Shown here piece after piece: positions 1 to 5,742 of a stretch of DNA of 6,595 nt (its first letter is position 1; every line of letters starts with the position of its first letter). The position numbers and the translations under genes were made by a program. The notes under the pieces were generated by a model, which saw only the letters and a program-made list of their open reading frames with translations, had not been told where the DNA came from and ran no database searches. This DNA comes from Negativicoccus succinicivorans (GTDB lineage: Bacteria; Bacillota; Negativicutes; Veillonellales; Negativicoccaceae): assembly GCF_018373335.1 (NCBI RefSeq), contig NZ_JAHAHH010000073.1, positions 1 to 6,595 on the forward strand. Direction: 5' to 3'.

Positions 1-209
1 CCGGCGACTTGCGCCATGGCTTCACATAAAAGCACGCCCGGCATAATCGGATTTCCGGGAAAATGTCCTTGAAAATACGGATCGTTCATGGTCACATTTT
101 TGATGCCGACAGCGCGTTTCATCGGTTCCAATTCTAACATACGATCCACCAGCAACATGGGGTAACGATGCGGCAAAATTTCCATAATTTCAGTAACTTC
201 AAGCTTCAT
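1..209 (-). CDS. fabZ: (3R)-hydroxyacyl-ACP dehydratase FabZ, N-terminal 69 codons (runs off the window)
   Basis: FabZ dehydrates 3-hydroxyacyl-ACP to trans-2-enoyl-ACP in the cytoplasmic type II fatty-acid elongation cycle. The visible part starts MKLEVTEIMEILPHRYP and contains the hot-dog-fold signature GHFPGNPIMPGVLL at residues 48-61. The catalytic histidine is His49 and the partner acid is Glu63, the same spacing as in characterised FabZ proteins. About half of a usual 140-150 residue protein is present; the rest lies beyond base 1. The ATG at 209-207 overlaps the lpxC stop as ATGA and is preceded by a strong AAAGGAGGA site, so it is probably translationally coupled to lpxC. In lipid-A-making bacteria lpxC-fabZ is commonly followed by lpxA; that gene is outside the window. 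FabZ and LpxC draw on the same 3-hydroxyacyl pool, which makes their co-expression sensible. Confidence 0.96.
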   Translation of the reverse strand, partial: MKLEVTEIMEILPHRYPMLLVDRMLELEPMKRAVGIKNVTMNDPYFQGHFPGNPIMPGVLLCEAMAQVA

Positions 210-1054
210 ACCGGGTCCTCCTTTGCAACCGACTCGACTAAACGGCGAGCCAGCTCCGTATTCAGTTGATGACCGGACTTGCGCGCAATAATATGCGCTT
301 TTAGCGGTCCCGCCAAGGCCAGATCACCGATCACATCGAGAATCTTATGGCGCACTACTTCGTCCGGGTACCGCAATTCGGAAAGCACTTCCGTCGGCGA
401 ATAGACAACGGCATTTTCCAGCGTTCCGCCGCGCCCCAGTCCCATCTTGCGCAGTTGCTCCAGCTCTTCCGTAAAACCGATCGTGCGCGCGCGCATAATG
501 CTGTTACGGTAATTTTCCGTCGTGATTTCAATATCCATCGCCTGCAGCCGCAGTAACGGATGGTCTTCTTTTTCGGCCAGGAAAGTAACGCGAAAACCAT
601 CATACGGCAAGGCGACAATAAATCTGTCATTCGGCGTATCGTACACACCGACACTTTTTGTCACGGGTAAGTAGCGGCGCTCCGCGTCCTGCGTCACAAT
701 GCCCGCTTCGTCCAGCAGACCCACGAATACCGCCGCGCTGCCGTCGCCGACCGGCGGTTCCACCGAGTCCAGTTCCACGATGATATTATCGATCTCCAGC
801 GCCCGAATCGCGCTCAGAACATGCTCGACGGTAGTCACCATGACCGCTCCGTTTTCAAGCGTCGTCGCCCGCATCGTATTCGTCACATAGCGAATCTGCG
901 CGGCGACCGTATCGTTTTCCGAGATATCCGTGCGGCGAAACCGAATCCCGCTATCCGCCGGCGCGGGGACAAACGAAAGTCGCACCGGTTGCCCGGAGTG
1001 TAAACCGATCCCTGAGTAGGTCACTTTTTTGGCGATTGTCTGTTGTAAACTCAT
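206..1054 (-). CDS. lpxC: UDP-3-O-acyl-N-acetylglucosamine deacetylase LpxC
   Basis: LpxC is the zinc hydrolase that removes the N-acetyl group from UDP-3-O-acyl-GlcNAc, the committed step of lipid A synthesis, in the cytoplasm. The 282-residue product is complete and near the family length. Visible signatures are the N-terminal TYSGIGLHSG (12-21), TTVEHVLSAI (74-83) with the general base Glu77 and zinc ligand His78, VRHKILDVIGDLAL (234-247) with zinc ligands His236 and Asp240 plus Lys237, and the C-terminal GH pair with catalytic His262. The substrate-side motif ARTIGF is at 189-194. The ATG at 1054-1052 has AAGGAG at 1065-1060, 5 nt away. A promoter lies at 1108-1136 and the gene overlaps fabZ by ATGA at its end. 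Its presence indicates an outer membrane with lipid A, which together with the neighbouring Firmicute-like genes points to Negativicutes (inference). Confidence 0.97.
   Translation of the reverse strand: MSLQQTIAKKVTYSGIGLHSGQPVRLSFVPAPADSGIRFRRTDISENDTVAAQIRYVTNTMRATTLENGAVMVTTVEHVLSAIRALEIDNIIVELDSVEPPVGDGSAAVFVGLLDEAGIVTQDAERRYLPVTKSVGVYDTPNDRFIVALPYDGFRVTFLAEKEDHPLLRLQAMDIEITTENYRNSIMRARTIGFTEELEQLRKMGLGRGGTLENAVVYSPTEVLSELRYPDEVVRHKILDVIGDLALAGPLKAHIIARKSGHQLNTELARRLVESVAKEDPV
216..224 (-). promoter_or_regulatory. Ribosome binding site of fabZ, inside lpxC
   Basis: The minus strand reads AAAGGAGGA, close to the full anti-Shine-Dalgarno complement. The last 6 nt of spacing (after AGGAGG, ACCCGGT) place it correctly before the ATG at 209. 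It lies entirely within the 3' end of lpxC and supports the overlapping ATGA start as the true one. Its strength means fabZ could also be translated independently of lpxC. Confidence 0.85.
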
Positions 1055-1107
1055 CCGGACTCCTTGCGTTGTAAATTTTAATAATTAACAAATTAGCCTA
1101 TTTATTA

Positions 1108-1136
1108 AGTATAACGAAAAACAGTGTCAGAAACAA
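1108..1136 (-). promoter_or_regulatory. Predicted sigma-70/A promoter for lpxC-fabZ
   Basis: On the minus strand a TTGTTT -35 box (1136-1131) is separated by 17 nt from a TATACT -10 box (1113-1108). Initiation would fall near 1101, giving an AT-rich leader of about 45 nt before lpxC. The element sits just downstream of the aminotransferase terminator, as expected for a new transcription unit. The -10 box is good and the -35 box matches only TTG of the consensus. No mapped start is available. Confidence 0.55.
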
Positions 1137-1146
1137 GTTTCAGGGC

Positions 1147-1178
1147 AAAGAAAAAGTTCCGCCGAAGCGGAACTTTTT
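1147..1178 (-). terminator. Rho-independent terminator of the aminotransferase gene, UUCG tetraloop
   Basis: A perfect 12-bp stem (1178-1167 with 1162-1151) encloses the loop TTCG on the minus strand, closed by C-G, so the RNA has a cUUCGg tetraloop. The 3' arm ends in five T residues, followed by C and three more T. The 5' arm begins within the TAA stop codon (1179-1177). All nearby genes are on the minus strand, so it serves the aminotransferase rather than a convergent pair. Confidence 0.92.
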
Positions 1179-2427
1179 ACGCGTGTTCGACTTGCTCCCA
1201 GGCCGCTTTGAGTTTGGTCGCGATGCCCGGCATCTTGGCTTTGGTGACCGCGCACACCGCCAAACGCACACCGGCCTTCAACGGCACGGGGAAAATATTA
1301 TCCCGGTTCATCAGCGCGCACACCGCTTTCGAATCACGGCTCGGCACGCTCAGGAAAAAGCCGGCGCGATACGGCAAAACCGGTAATTCCACCTCGGCCG
1401 CTTCCTGCATGAAGATCGCGGCGCGATCACGGATAAGCGCGAAATATTCCTCCTGTTCCGCTTGGAACTGTTGTAAAAGTTTCGCGTCCTGACTGATGGT
1501 GACCAGTGTTTGCATGCCGGCCCGATTGATATTCGACCAGGTCGCCCGACCGGTATATTGGTTGATGTCTCTGAACTCCTGCGCGATTTGCGGCGAAGAC
1601 GTGATGCCGATCATCGCGCCGATACGCTGTCCGTACATGGTAAACCCTTTGGACATGCTGTAACAAACGACCACGAGCAAATTCTCCGGCAAGTTTTCAA
1701 AGTGACGGAAAAAGCTCCGCGACGTTTCTTCATCGCCCGCGAAATCCAGGTACGACACATCGACGAGAATGATCACATGCTTCTCCGGACGCGCCGCGAC
1801 TTCTTTCAGCGTGCCCAATGCCTGCTGCCAGTCTTCGTCGGAAAGGCTGTAACCGGTCGGATTATGCGCCGGCGTGTTCAAAATCACGAGCACCTGATCC
1901 TGATGCGCCGCGATCGCTTCCACATGCTGCGCGAAATCGTCCTGGTTCCATTGCAGATCATCGGTAAACAGGCGGAAGGTGCGAAGTTTGCGACCGTTGT
2001 CATTGCAAAGCACGCTGTACGCGCCCCAGTACCAGTCGCTGGTCAACACTTCATCGCCCCATTCGGTGTAATTATGAATGGTGTTGTGAATGCCGCCGGT
2101 GCCGCCGGCCGTGGCCACCGCCGCGATCTCCGCCGCGGGTCGGTACGCGCCGAAGCAACGATTCTGCACTTCGGTAAGGAAATCCGGCAGGCCCGCGATC
2201 GGCGCGTATTGAATCACGTCACGCATCGAAAGGCCGCGGTATACTTTCTCTACCGTCGGCAGGCATACCAACTCTTCATTCTCGTCCAAAATCGCGCCGA
2301 TGGTCGCGTTGGTTACTTTTTCTTTGCCGTATTTCTGCGCCGCTTTAACCGCCGCATCATTGGCACCGAAAATCACATCATTCGCCTTTTTTCCATAGGC
2401 TTGCGGTGCTGCTACACTTATCGCCAT
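1177..2427 (-). CDS. PLP-dependent class I aminotransferase, aspartate/aromatic (AspC/TyrB-like) group
   Basis: This is a complete 416-residue fold-type I transaminase that would move an amino group between an amino acid and a 2-oxo acid using pyridoxal phosphate. Seen in the sequence: HNPTG at 188-192 (Asn189, the cofactor-contacting Asn), LVDVSY with Asp223 (pyridine nitrogen) and Tyr226, YSMSKGF with the Schiff-base Lys260, YGQRIGA with Arg268 (phosphate), and GVRLAVC with Arg388, the likely alpha-carboxylate arginine. The segment RATWSN at 294-299 lines up by motif with RANYSN of E. coli AspC, so Arg294 would be the counterpart of Arg292, which reads side-chain carboxylates; this favours aspartate/glutamate or dual aspartate/aromatic substrates. 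The alignment was made by eye, so substrate is not settled. The protein is slightly longer than the usual near-400 residues. ATG at 2427-2425 follows GAGGGA by 5 nt. The gene has its own promoter and terminator and looks monocistronic. Confidence 0.88.
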   Translation of the reverse strand: MAISVAAPQAYGKKANDVIFGANDAAVKAAQKYGKEKVTNATIGAILDENEELVCLPTVEKVYRGLSMRDVIQYAPIAGLPDFLTEVQNRCFGAYRPAAEIAAVATAGGTGGIHNTIHNYTEWGDEVLTSDWYWGAYSVLCNDNGRKLRTFRLFTDDLQWNQDDFAQHVEAIAAHQDQVLVILNTPAHNPTGYSLSDEDWQQALGTLKEVAARPEKHVIILVDVSYLDFAGDEETSRSFFRHFENLPENLLVVVCYSMSKGFTMYGQRIGAMIGITSSPQIAQEFRDINQYTGRATWSNINRAGMQTLVTISQDAKLLQQFQAEQEEYFALIRDRAAIFMQEAAEVELPVLPYRAGFFLSVPSRDSKAVCALMNRDNIFPVPLKAGVRLAVCAVTKAKMPGIATKLKAAWEQVEHA

Positions 2428-2459
2428 GACTATCCCTCGCTTCCTTCAAATTGTCTTTT

Positions 2460-2468
2460 ATTATAGCA
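2460..2468 (-). promoter_or_regulatory. Extended -10 promoter of the aminotransferase gene
   Basis: The minus strand carries TGCTATAAT: a consensus TATAAT (2465-2460) with the TG dinucleotide of an extended -10 element one base upstream. No good -35 box is seen at 16-18 nt (the 17-nt position reads TAATCG), which extended -10 promoters tolerate. The transcript would start near 2453, leaving a leader of about 25 nt that includes the GAGGGA ribosome site at 2438-2433. Confidence 0.65.
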
Positions 2469-2548
2469 CATTTGTCCGCATACGATTACCCGAAGCAGAG
2501 CAAAACGGGTCATGCGCGTTTGTTTTCAGACAATGCGTTTGGACACAG

Positions 2549-2579
2549 AAAAACAGCCGCCTCAGTAAGACGGCTGTTT
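2549..2579 (-). terminator. Rho-independent terminator of the pst-pho operon, after phoR
   Basis: On the minus strand AAACAGCCG (2579-2571) pairs perfectly with CGGCTGTTT (2559-2551). The stem is extended inward by a T-G wobble and a C-G pair around a 7-nt loop (TTACTGA). The run of five T residues ends at 2549. The hairpin begins 2 nt after the phoR TAA. It marks the end of the phosphate operon and separates it from the aminotransferase promoter downstream. Confidence 0.92.
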
Positions 2580-2581
2580 GC

Positions 2582-4366
2582 TTATTTCGTTACGACATGG
2601 GAAACCGCGCCATCATCGGCCGCGCCGTCAGCGCGTTGCGCTTTTCCGGTTTCCGCTTCGTCGGGTTGCTTTTTCGGTAACGTTACCGTAATCGCGGTGC
2701 CTTCCTTCGGCTGACTCGCCAAGTCCAGCTCGCCGTGGTGCAAGGTAACGATATGTTTGACAATCGCCAAGCCCAGGCCGGAGCCGCCGGTCTCTTTCGA
2801 GCGGCTTTGTTCCACGCGATAAAAACGTTCGAAAATATAATTTTGCTGTTCAATGGGGATGCCGAGGCCGGTATCTTTCACCGTCAACGTAACGTTTTCT
2901 TCGCCGTCCCGGATGGTGACATCCACGCTGCCGCCTTCACGATTGTATTTGACCGCGTTATCCGCCAAATTCAAGACAAGCTCAAAAAGCAGGCGGGCAT
3001 CGCCGAAGACATAACCCTGATCGCCGTGAACCCGCATCCGAATGTTCTTTTTCTCGGACTGCATTTCCAAAAGATCGGTCACCTGCTCGGCAATGTAATG
3101 AAGCGATACGTTTTGCCATTGATACGGTTCATTCGCCTCTTCAATGCGCGACAAACGCATGATGTTTTGAATGAGCCCCAGCAGACGATTCGATTCCTGA
3201 ATCATCCGCCGCGCGAAGTTTTTGACCTCATCAGCATTATGATACATGCCGTTTAGAAGCAGTTCGGCGTAGCCGCGGATCGAGGTGAGCGGCGTATTCA
3301 ATTCATGCGAAACATTCGCCGAAAATTCGCGACGACGTTGTTCCGCCAAGGCGGTTTCCGTCACATCGCGAACGACCAGCAGTACGGTAAAGTCATTATT
3401 ACTGCTTTCCGTACGACGGGCGCGCACGCGATAAATCCGCTCGCACAAAGTCAGTTCGGTGGACGATTCGCCGGTTTTCATGGCGTCCTGAATACAGGTC
3501 AGCCACGCGGAGCTCTGATCCAGCGCGGCCGCGCTTTGCCCGTGCACATCGCCGTTCAATTGGAAAATCTTGGCGGTGACATCATTGTAGTCCAAGATCG
3601 ATTGACCGCGATCCAGCAAAATGACGCCTTCCGTAAGCGTGTCCATCATGCGACGGGTGCGGTTGCGCTCGTCATTAATTTCATCAATATAATGCGAAAT
3701 GTTTTCCTGCTGCGCACGTGTTCTCGCTAAAATGGGATCGAGTTCCGGCACGCCGAGCATATAAGGCACCGGTTGCCCCGAGATCATCGCATCGACCGCT
3801 TCCCCCGCCTGACGCAAAGGTTGCAAAAGATGCCGCGTCAAGTAACCGGCCAGGAAGAAGCAAGCGATCAGGATGACCGCCAGTACACCTAAAACGCCCG
3901 GTAACGCGCGTTGCATAATCGCCAATAAGCTGCCGCGATCCACCGCTGTGCGCAGGACGGAGCCGTCGTCCAAGCGCAGCGCATAGTACGAAGTTTCCCG
4001 CGCCAACGTACCGGATTCCCGGCGGCTCGCGCCTTCGCCATGGGCCAAGGCGGCCTTGACTTCTTCGCGTTCCAGATGATTTTCCATTTGGTCCGCGTTG
4101 TAAGCCGATTCAAAACGTACTTTGCCGGACGCATCGATCCAAGTTACGCGCGTCATGCCGTCAATACCGGCCACCGATGCCGCCAGCCAGTCGACCGGTA
4201 CCGGTTGATTGTGCATGCCGTCCGCCAATACGGTCGTAACCTGTTGGAGATGCATTTCCGCTTCTTTACGGACGCCGGAATAGTAGAACCACATGCTTGC
4301 CAGTAAAGTCAACAGCACCGCTACGATGCTGATGCTTACCAACGCGGAGTAGATGCTTTTTTTCAT
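2582..4366 (-). CDS. phoR: PhoR-type phosphate sensor histidine kinase
   Basis: This membrane histidine kinase would autophosphorylate and pass phosphate to the adjacent response regulator. The order in 594 residues is: basic N-terminus and TM1 (about 7-29); an extracytoplasmic sensor of about 125 residues with the MENHLEREEV and YYALRL motifs typical of Gram-positive PhoR/WalK-like sensors; TM2 (about 155-177); HAMP (178-230); PAS (about 237-340); and HisKA with SHELNTPLTSIRGY, acceptor His354. The ATPase domain has N-box NLADN (466-470), DTGLGIP (498-504), F-box FERFYRV (512-518) and GGSGLGLAI (527-535). A charged tail of about 28 residues follows the core. The ATG overlaps the regulator stop as ATGA and has only a weak GAAG site, so translation is likely coupled. 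PhoR is assigned from the pst/phoU context as well as the architecture; sensing is probably through PstB-PhoU rather than free phosphate. Confidence 0.93.
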   Translation of the reverse strand: MKKSIYSALVSISIVAVLLTLLASMWFYYSGVRKEAEMHLQQVTTVLADGMHNQPVPVDWLAASVAGIDGMTRVTWIDASGKVRFESAYNADQMENHLEREEVKAALAHGEGASRRESGTLARETSYYALRLDDGSVLRTAVDRGSLLAIMQRALPGVLGVLAVILIACFFLAGYLTRHLLQPLRQAGEAVDAMISGQPVPYMLGVPELDPILARTRAQQENISHYIDEINDERNRTRRMMDTLTEGVILLDRGQSILDYNDVTAKIFQLNGDVHGQSAAALDQSSAWLTCIQDAMKTGESSTELTLCERIYRVRARRTESSNNDFTVLLVVRDVTETALAEQRRREFSANVSHELNTPLTSIRGYAELLLNGMYHNADEVKNFARRMIQESNRLLGLIQNIMRLSRIEEANEPYQWQNVSLHYIAEQVTDLLEMQSEKKNIRMRVHGDQGYVFGDARLLFELVLNLADNAVKYNREGGSVDVTIRDGEENVTLTVKDTGLGIPIEQQNYIFERFYRVEQSRSKETGGSGLGLAIVKHIVTLHHGELDLASQPKEGTAITVTLPKKQPDEAETGKAQRADGAADDGAVSHVVTK

Positions 4367-5046
4367 CGTTCTTCACCCAGTTTGTAGCCGACACCGCGTA
4401 TCGTTTGAATCATGCTTCCCGCGTCGCCAAGTTTTTGGCGCAAGCTCATAATATGCATGTCGACCGTACGACTTTCAATGAAATGCGTAATTTCCCAAAC
4501 GTGTTCCATAATCTGTTCGCGAGAAAGAACGATTTCTTTATTCAGCAACAGGTACGCGAGCAATTCAAATTCCTTGGCCGTGAGCGTCACGTCTTCGCCG
4601 TCCACCTGCACGCGGTAGCGTTTACGATCCAAGCGAATCGGTCCGCATTCATACACATCACCTGCGAATGCGCGGTAGCCCTGGCGTCGTAATACGGCGC
4701 GCACGCGGGAAATCATTTCCATAATCCCGAACGGTTTGCGAATGTAATCGTCCGCGCCGATATCGAGACCGGTGATGACATCATATTCCGCGCTTTTGGC
4801 CGTCACTAAAATCACCATGACGCCGTCGTACGTCGCATGGCTCCGTAATTTGCGTAAAATGGTTAAGCCGTCGTCGCCGGGCAGCATAATATCGAGCAAT
4901 ATCAGATCCGGTACTTTTTCTTCCAGCGCCGCAAACAATTCTTCACCCGACTCGAATTTGCCGACTTCGTACTGCTGGCTCTCCAGCGCATACACCATGA
5001 GGTCACGAATATTTTCATCGTCTTCTACACAATAAATTAAGGCCAT
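4363..5046 (-). CDS. phoB: OmpR/PhoB-family response regulator (PhoB/PhoP)
   Basis: This cytoplasmic DNA-binding regulator of 227 residues should be the output of the neighbouring PhoR kinase and control phosphate-starvation genes. The receiver domain (1-120) has the acidic pair Asp9-Asp10, phosphoacceptor Asp52 in LLDIMLPGDDG, Thr82, the switch Tyr101 and Lys104 in DDYIRKPF. The winged-helix domain (about 130-225) has the transactivation-loop region around REQIMEHVW, the recognition helix RTVDMHIMSLRQKL (193-206) and the wing IRGVGYKL (216-223). All catalytic residues are present. ATG at 5046-5044 is preceded by GGGAG at 5060-5056, which overlaps the last codons of phoU; the phoU stop is 6 nt away. 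It overlaps phoR by ATGA. The Pho assignment rests on the pstB-phoU-phoR context; the sequence alone would say only OmpR family. Confidence 0.92.
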   Translation of the reverse strand: MALIYCVEDDENIRDLMVYALESQQYEVGKFESGEELFAALEEKVPDLILLDIMLPGDDGLTILRKLRSHATYDGVMVILVTAKSAEYDVITGLDIGADDYIRKPFGIMEMISRVRAVLRRQGYRAFAGDVYECGPIRLDRKRYRVQVDGEDVTLTAKEFELLAYLLLNKEIVLSREQIMEHVWEITHFIESRTVDMHIMSLRQKLGDAGSMIQTIRGVGYKLGEER

Positions 5047-5052
5047 AGATTT

Positions 5053-5694
5053 TCACTCCCGCCGATCACCGATGGCAAATAAAACCCATTCCGCGGAGGA
5101 CGCGGCGTGGTCGCCGATCTTCTCCAAGAATTTTCCCATCAACAATGCATCGGGCAGCAAGGGGTCCGGCGAGTCGCCTTCCCGCAATTCTTGAATGATT
5201 TCTTCGCGCAGCTTGCGAAACAGTTGATCGACAATGGCATCCCGATCAATCGTGCTCTGCGCCAGGTCCGTATCAAAGCGGACCAGCGAGCGCAAAGCGC
5301 TGTGCAACATGTCGCGTCCTTCGGCAAGCATATCTTCCAAAACATCCCACGCCGGGTCCGAGCGCATTTCGCTTTCATCGGCAAGCTCTACCAGCGCGCC
5401 GGCGAGTTCCCCGATACGTTTTACATGAGACGCCATTTTGAAGATCGCCGACACCAGTCGGAAATCAGACGCCAACGGCTGTTCACTTGCCAAAAGCCGC
5501 AAACAGTTTTCCTCCAGCTTGCGTTTGGCGGAAACGATACGACGCACGGCCTCATCGACTTCCTTGTACGGAACGCTGTCGCCGTCTTGGAAAATCGTCG
5601 ATGCCATTTGTAACACATCGTCCGTCCAGCTGCCGACCGTAATGATGTCGTTACGCAACTCGTTGAGTTCGCGTTCTAATCGGATTCTGACCAC
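5053..5694 (-). CDS. phoU: Phosphate signalling protein PhoU
   Basis: PhoU is a peripheral, all-helical protein that links the Pst transporter to PhoR and keeps the Pho response off when phosphate is plentiful. The 213-residue product has the expected two tandem three-helix repeats. The second repeat has a clear metal-binding signature, FLEKIGDHA (189-197), with the Glu191-x3-Asp195 pair. The first repeat reads HVKRIGELA (90-98) where E/D-x3-D is expected, so Lys92 replaces an acidic ligand. The start is GTG (5694-5692), chosen because GAGG at 5704-5701 lies 6 nt upstream and because the family N-terminus (RLERELNELRNDI) begins just after it. It is followed 6 nt later by the response regulator. 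The gap to pstB (43 nt) holds a predicted promoter and dyad. Confidence 0.94.
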   Translation of the reverse strand: MVRIRLERELNELRNDIITVGSWTDDVLQMASTIFQDGDSVPYKEVDEAVRRIVSAKRKLEENCLRLLASEQPLASDFRLVSAIFKMASHVKRIGELAGALVELADESEMRSDPAWDVLEDMLAEGRDMLHSALRSLVRFDTDLAQSTIDRDAIVDQLFRKLREEIIQELREGDSPDPLLPDALLMGKFLEKIGDHAASSAEWVLFAIGDRRE

Positions 5695-5710
5695 AATATA
5701 CCTCGCTTTT

Positions 5711-5741
5711 ATTATACCAAGTCGAACGTTTTTCCGTTCAA
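5711..5741 (-). promoter_or_regulatory. Predicted internal promoter for phoU-phoB-phoR
   Basis: The minus strand has TGGTATAAT (5719-5711), a consensus -10 hexamer with the extended TG. A TTGAAC box (5741-5736) lies 19 nt upstream, longer than ideal; the extended -10 may compensate. It lies in the only non-overlapping gap of the operon, just upstream of the phoU ribosome site. A transcript would start near 5704, giving a very short leader of about 10 nt that would cut into the ribosome site. The short leader is a reason for caution. Confidence 0.4.
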
Positions 5742-5742
5742 C
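5721..5742 (-). repeat. Intercistronic inverted repeat spanning the pstB stop
   Basis: On the minus strand GTTGAACG (5742-5735) and CGTTCGAC (5728-5721) form an 8-bp stem with one T-G wobble around GAAAAA. It contains the pstB TGA (5740-5738) and ends 4 nt before the predicted -10 box. No T-run follows, so it is not a standard terminator. It could stabilise or process the mRNA between pstB and phoU, or act as an operator over the predicted internal promoter. Confidence 0.55.

Noticed and set aside
1147..1178. Bidirectional terminator
   Set aside because: The plus strand also shows a T-run after the stem, but no gene on the plus strand ends here, so only the minus-strand role is supported.
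1510..2466. Plus-strand open frame of 318 codons antisense to the aminotransferase
   Set aside because: It is fully opposite a gene with every catalytic residue in place, its translation is Arg/His-rich without a recognisable domain, and GC-rich codons on the minus strand readily leave the complementary frame open.
2488..2510. Inverted repeat ACCCG/CGGGT upstream of the aminotransferase promoter
   Set aside because: Only 5 bp with a 13-nt loop, and such a short dyad is expected by chance; not enough to call an operator.
2450..2534. 7-bp inverted pair ATTGTCT / AGACAAT flanking the aminotransferase promoter
   Set aside because: The arms are about 70 nt apart and short, with no supporting structure between them.
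2735..3256. Plus-strand open frame of 173 codons opposite the PhoR kinase core
   Set aside because: It lies within the conserved HisKA/ATPase coding region on the other strand and its product resembles no family I recognise; a shadow frame.
5695..5742. Pho-box (direct repeats for PhoB/PhoP binding) before phoU
   Set aside because: I looked for TTAACA-like or CTGTCAT-like direct repeats with about 11-nt spacing and found none; any Pho box is more likely upstream of the pst genes outside the window.
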